A DNA stretch of 9,079 bases from Saprospiraceae bacterium. Lineage in GTDB: Bacteria > Bacteroidota > Bacteroidia > Chitinophagales > Saprospiraceae. The DNA is taken from positions 1 through 9,079 of the forward strand of contig JALVCY010000249.1 in NCBI GenBank assembly GCA_027009605.1. Direction: 5' to 3'. Under the pieces are notes generated by a model. It did no database searches and was not told the origin of the DNA. It saw only the letters and a list, made by a program, of their open reading frames with translations. The stretch's first letter is position 1, and the number at the start of each line of letters is the position of its first letter. The translations under genes were made by a program, and so were the position numbers. Of this stretch, positions 6,210 to 9,079 are shown in pieces.

Positions 6210-7004
6210 ATGGAATCATACAAAAAACTACTCCGCCATATCATAGAAAATGGCACCGACAAAGGCGACCGGACCGGTACGGGTACACGCAGTGTGTTTG
6301 GGTATCAGATGCGATTTGATTTAAAGGAAGGATTTCCGATGCTCACCACTAAAAAGCTGCACCTAAAATCCATCATTTATGAGTTGCTCTGGTTCTTAAA
6401 TGGAGATACCAATGTCAAATATCTTCAAGACAACGGAGTCCGAATTTGGAATGAATGGGCCGATGAATCCGGTGATTTGGGGCCGGTCTATGGCAAGCAA
6501 TGGAGAAGCTGGGAAGGAGCCAATGGACAAACCTATGACCAAATTGCCGATGTCATCCAAACCATCAAAAACAATCCTAATTCCAGAAGAATCATTGTGA
6601 GTTCTTGGAATGTCTGTGACTTGGACAGCATGGCGCTCAATCCTTGCCATGCCCTTTTTCAGTTTTATGTAGCAGATGGCAAACTATCTTGCCAACTGTA
6701 TCAGCGGTCTGCCGATGTCTTTCTCGGAGTGCCGTTTAATATTGCGTCCTATGCCTTGCTCACGATGATGATAGCTCAAGTCACCGGACTGGAATATGGA
6801 GATTTTGTCCATACTTTTGGGGATGTTCATCTTTACAACAATCATTTTGAACAGGCCAAATTACAACTGACCCGCACCCCAAGAGCTTTACCCCAAATGA
6901 AAATCAACCCGAATGTCAAAGAAATTGACCAATTCCAATTCCAAGATTTTGAATTAATCGGTTATAACCCACACCCGCATATCAAGGCCAAGGTGGCCGT
7001 ATAA
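6210..7004 (+). CDS. thyA: Thymidylate synthase ThyA
   Basis: Converts dUMP and methylene-tetrahydrofolate to dTMP and dihydrofolate, the only de novo route to dTMP. At 264 residues it has exactly the length of E. coli ThyA and aligns with it throughout. Visible landmarks are Arg21 in the phosphate-binding DRTGTGT loop (20-26), the catalytic Cys146 in NPCHALFQF (144-152), [13 protein letters not shown] (165-177) with Arg166, Asp169 and Asn177, and HLYNNH (207-212) that binds the nucleotide sugar. The C terminus IKAKVAV closes the active site. The ATG at 6210 follows an A-rich leader without a Shine-Dalgarno sequence. A dihydrofolate reductase gene, a frequent partner, does not follow; a repeat cluster begins one base after the stop. 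Confidence 0.98.
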   Translation: MESYKKLLRHIIENGTDKGDRTGTGTRSVFGYQMRFDLKEGFPMLTTKKLHLKSIIYELLWFLNGDTNVKYLQDNGVRIWNEWADESGDLGPVYGKQWRSWEGANGQTYDQIADVIQTIKNNPNSRRIIVSSWNVCDLDSMALNPCHALFQFYVADGKLSCQLYQRSADVFLGVPFNIASYALLTMMIAQVTGLEYGDFVHTFGDVHLYNNHFEQAKLQLTRTPRALPQMKINPNVKEIDQFQFQDFELIGYNPHPHIKAKVAV

Positions 7005-7005
7005 A

Positions 7006-7056
7006 TTGGGACACACGGTATGGTTGGGACGCACGGTATGGTAGGGACGGACGGCC
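7006..7056 (+). repeat. 18-bp tandem repeat after thyA
   Basis: TTGGGACACACGGTATGG (7006-7023) is followed directly by TTGGGACGCACGGTATGG (7024-7041, one change) and by a shortened third unit TAGGGACGGACGGCC (7042-7056). The core GGGACGCACGG returns in the arm of the adjacent palindrome and again at 7288-7298. Confidence 0.8.
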
Positions 7057-7066
7057 GATTGGTATG

Positions 7067-7114
7067 ATTGGAATTGTTAGGGACGCACGGCCGTGCGTCC
7101 CTACCAATTCCAAT
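7067..7114. repeat. 48-bp near-perfect palindrome
   Basis: The two 24-base arms (7067-7090 and 7091-7114) pair with a single mismatch (7077 against 7104). The centre, TAGGGACGCACGG followed by its complement, is perfect over 26 bp. It could form a cruciform in DNA, or a hairpin in both converging transcripts that would limit read-through or protect mRNA ends. There is no loop and no T-run, so it is not a standard intrinsic terminator. From memory, palindromes of the GTAGGGACGC type recur in intergenic DNA of various bacteria; I could not verify this. Confidence 0.85.
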
Positions 7115-7185
7115 TGGGCAATCCCAATCCCAATTGGGCGATCCCAATCCCAATTAGGCGTCCCTCCCCATTCCAATTGGGCAGT
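7103..7185 (+). repeat. 20-bp degenerate tandem repeat with CAATTGGGC core
   Basis: Cores CAATTGGGC (7111-7119), CAATTGGGC (7131-7139), CAATTAGGC (7151-7159) and CAATTGGGC (7174-7182) are spaced 20, 20 and 23 bp apart within units such as CCCAATCCCAATTGGGCGAT. The first unit overlaps the right arm of the 48-bp palindrome, suggesting that the array grew from its end. Confidence 0.75.
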
Positions 7186-7187
7186 CT

Positions 7188-7258
7188 CAATTCCAACGTG
7201 TCTCCAAACCAATCTCGTCCACACATCCCTACCAATTCCAACGTGCGTCCAAACCAAT
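7188..7258 (+). repeat. Pair of 26-bp direct repeats
   Basis: The sequence from CAATTCCAACGTG to CCAAACCAAT occurs at 7188-7213 and again at 7233-7258 with two mismatches, 45 bp apart. The intervening bases include CATCCCTACCAATTCC, which echoes the right arm of the 48-bp palindrome (CGTCCCTACCAATTCC). Confidence 0.7.
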
Positions 7259-7308
7259 ACCGACCATGCGCCCTCCCCATTCAGGCAGGGACGCACGGTC
7301 GTTCTTTT

Positions 7309-9079
7309 CTACCGTTCCACCGTAATTTTGCGATAGACAAATCCTTCTTTGGCCTGCAATTTTAGGAAATAAATCCCTTCCGGAATTCCGGACAAATTAA
7401 TTTCCTTTTTGCCGTAAGGCATCTTGGCCGTATAGACTACTTGCCCGATAGCGTCCAAAATGGTCACATCCAGAGACCGGATATTCGCCAAACGAATCAC
7501 AAAGAAACCATCCGAAGGATTCGGATAAACTTGTAGTCCCTTGGCCCAAGTAGGCTCTTGCGTTGCGGTGATAAAATCAATGGTTACCTCCATTTCGGAC
7601 TGACATCCGTTAGCATCCGTCACGATGAGTATATATTTTCCCGGAAGGGCATCTTCCAAATTTTGACTGTCTGATACCGTCTCCCCGTTAAATTTCCAAA
7701 TGTATGTGAACGGAGCCGTCCCGCCGGTTATCGATAGTTGAGCGCCCCCATCCGCAATGGTTTCTCCCGATGCGTCGGTTACTGCCACTTGGATTTCCAT
7801 ATTGTTTGCGCATTCTTCGATGGTGACATCAGCAACTGCTGTGCAACCGTTTTCGCATTCGACAGTCAATTCATAAGTTCCCGGTACGGTCACTACATAA
7901 TCGTTGGACACATCACCCGGACCTTCCCAAGAATAACCGGCATCCCCTACACAATCATCTTCGACCCCAATCGTCACAGCAGGTGTATTACAACAAATCT
8001 CCCCTCCGGTCAAGCTTAAGGAAGGAGTCGGTTTGACTTCTATTTCTGTGATGCTGGTGTTTGCACAGCCATTACCATCGGTATAAGTATAAGTGACCGG
8101 ATAAACACCGGGCTCCACCAAACTCACATCAAAAGTATTGTTTACCACGCCATCACCGGAAAAACCACCGCCACTAGGCGTTCCTGCCAGAGTGATTATC
8201 TCTTCTCCTGAGCAAACAGCCGGATATTCTCCACTACTAACAACAGGCAGAGCTTTGAAAAATACTTTGACCGTAGATGTTGCCGGTTCACATGGCCCGT
8301 TACCATCCGGATCATTAGTTGTTAAAACCAAGACGACAGAACCGGCATTGATTTCTGATTCTGTAGGCACATAAGTTGTTGTAGGACTGGTATTATCTGA
8401 AAAAGTGCCTTCCCCTCCTGACCAAGTAGCAGAGGTAGCGCTTCCGCCAAAACTACCATTCAGAGAGATTTCTTCTCCGGCACAAACAGTTATCGGATCG
8501 CCGGCATCTGCCGTTGCCGGATTATCACAATTGAGGTCAACCAATACCGTACTACAATCTTCTTCACAACCGTAGGCATCCGTCACAACAACCTGATAAG
8601 TGCCGGCGGCTAAACCTTCAAAGCTTAGACTTTCTCCAATCGCAGTAATCGTACCGGGTTGACCATTCAAACTAACTGAAAATGGTGCTGTCCCACTCGT
8701 GGCCGTTACCGAAATCACCCCATCATTGCCGCCCGCTGTTGTTGGTTGTGTCACTACTTCACAGCTAATTGCTAAGTTTGGTGCGACCGCAATAGAGACT
8801 TCATTTTCACTGCTACAGCCATTAACCGTATTGGTCACGATAACCTCAGCGGTGCCGGGCTGGCATACCGTCAAAGTCGGCTCAGTAGAAGCTAGACCAA
8901 GATAATTCCAAATATAGACTAAATTATTGCCTCCATTGCCGACCGTCAAATCTACACAAGGTGTATTACAAGTAAGCAAAGGATTGCTAGGAGTGATGGT
9001 GCTATTGGGGGCTTCAAAATCAGCAAAAATAGTTACGGTTGTACTAGCCGAACATTCTGTTGCCGGATCCGTTGCCGTC
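7309..9079 (-). CDS. Large modular surface or secreted protein with type IX secretion C-terminal sorting domain, 5' end outside window
   Basis: The frame is open from the window edge (first full codon 9076-9078) to the TAG at 7309-7311, 589 residues, so the true start and signal peptide lie outside; an internal TTG at 8979 is no reason to start there. It is built of beta-sandwich modules of about 70-95 residues. They are: a SprB-like repeat (about 8536-8760; TTAGGNDGVISV, GTAPFSVSLNG, YQVVVTDAYGC); an Ig-like module (8251-8517; VCAGEEISLNG, TSATWSGGEGTFS); a related module (8032-8250; VCSGEEIITLAG); a Cys-rich module (7819-8031); and another SprB/PKD-like one (7576-7800; TGGTAPFTYIWKFNG, ILIVTDANGC). 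The last 75 residues (7312-7536) form a type A Por/T9SS sorting domain: VYPNPSDGFF, VTILDAIGQVVY, GIYFLKL and KITVER. The protein should cross the outer membrane by type IX secretion and be exported or anchored; adhesion is the usual inference, with no enzymatic domain visible here. Confidence 0.9.
   Translation of the reverse strand, partial: TATDPATECSASTTVTIFADFEAPNSTITPSNPLLTCNTPCVDLTVGNGGNNLVYIWNYLGLASTEPTLTVCQPGTAEVIVTNTVNGCSSENEVSIAVAPNLAISCEVVTQPTTAGGNDGVISVTATSGTAPFSVSLNGQPGTITAIGESLSFEGLAAGTYQVVVTDAYGCEEDCSTVLVDLNCDNPATADAGDPITVCAGEEISLNGSFGGSATSATWSGGEGTFSDNTSPTTTYVPTESEINAGSVVLVLTTNDPDGNGPCEPATSTVKVFFKALPVVSSGEYPAVCSGEEIITLAGTPSGGGFSGDGVVNNTFDVSLVEPGVYPVTYTYTDGNGCANTSITEIEVKPTPSLSLTGGEICCNTPAVTIGVEDDCVGDAGYSWEGPGDVSNDYVVTVPGTYELTVECENGCTAVADVTIEECANNMEIQVAVTDASGETIADGGAQLSITGGTAPFTYIWKFNGETVSDSQNLEDALPGKYILIVTDANGCQSEMEVTIDFITATQEPTWAKGLQVYPNPSDGFFVIRLANIRSLDVTILDAIGQVVYTAKMPYGKKEINLSGIPEGIYFLKLQAKEGFVYRKITVER

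Larger units (their letters stand above)
7005..7308. other. Repeat-filled gap between thyA and the convergent surface-protein gene
   Basis: The 304 bases contain no believable gene; open frames in all directions translate into low-complexity Pro/Ile/Asn/Gly strings that merely reflect the repeats. The gap is repeat almost from stop codon to stop codon: 18-bp tandem units (7006-7056), a 48-bp near-palindrome (7067-7114), 20-bp units with a CAATTGGGC core (7103-7185), a pair of 26-bp direct repeats (7188-7258), and a last GGGACGCACGG (7288-7298) only 10 bp from the neighbouring stop. Confidence 0.8.

Noticed and set aside
6660..6730. ThyA has Ala in QRSADVF where E. coli has Cys (QRSCDVF)
   Set aside because: The catalytic cysteine is Cys146 in PCHALF, which is present. 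Ala at the other position is, as far as I recall, common in ThyA proteins.
7067..7298. Possible CRISPR array because of short repeats in the gap
   Set aside because: Units are 18-20 bp and contiguous without unique spacers of constant length, and no cas gene is present.
6990..7340. Several overlapping frames on both strands (90-104 codons) rich in NWAIPIPIG or QLGW-like strings
   Set aside because: They are translations of the short tandem repeats and palindrome; all frames are low-complexity and none resembles a known protein.

Overview
The window reads as chromosomal DNA of a member of the Bacteroidota, probably close to the Saprospiraceae. Three signs support this. There is a large cysteine-containing surface protein ending in a type IX secretion (Por) sorting domain. 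A promoter candidate fits the Bacteroidota -33/-7 pattern (TTG ... TAnnTTTG). The genes lack clear Shine-Dalgarno sequences. The exact genus cannot be read from the sequence.

Layout, left to right. On the minus strand are the start of a NifU-type Fe-S scaffold gene (cut by the window edge) and, upstream of it, mrp for an Mrp/NBP35 Fe-S carrier ATPase; they look like one Fe-S assembly unit. Divergent from mrp on the plus strand is one long open frame that joins a complete RibF (riboflavin kinase/FAD synthetase) to a complete family 2 glycosyltransferase, which is the most unusual object here. A gene-free stretch of about 590 bases follows, filled with diverged intergenic repeats, a 19-bp perfect inverted repeat and an 8-bp tandem repeat that runs into the end of the next gene. 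That gene, on the minus strand, encodes a long UbiD-family prenyl-FMN decarboxylase, probably for menaquinone synthesis. It is divergent from thyA (thymidylate synthase) on the plus strand. After thyA the whole 304-base convergent gap is occupied by short tandem repeats around a 48-bp near-perfect palindrome. The window closes with the 3' part of a large modular secreted adhesin-like gene on the minus strand.

The genes are mostly housekeeping. Mrp and NifU act together in Fe-S cluster assembly. RibF makes FMN and FAD; FMN is the precursor of the prenyl-FMN cofactor that UbiD enzymes need, a metabolic link but not evidence of co-regulation. ThyA makes dTMP. No mobile element with a transposase, CRISPR array, tRNA or rRNA was seen. 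The possible novelty is the RibF-glycosyltransferase fusion and the two repeat-packed convergent intergenic regions.
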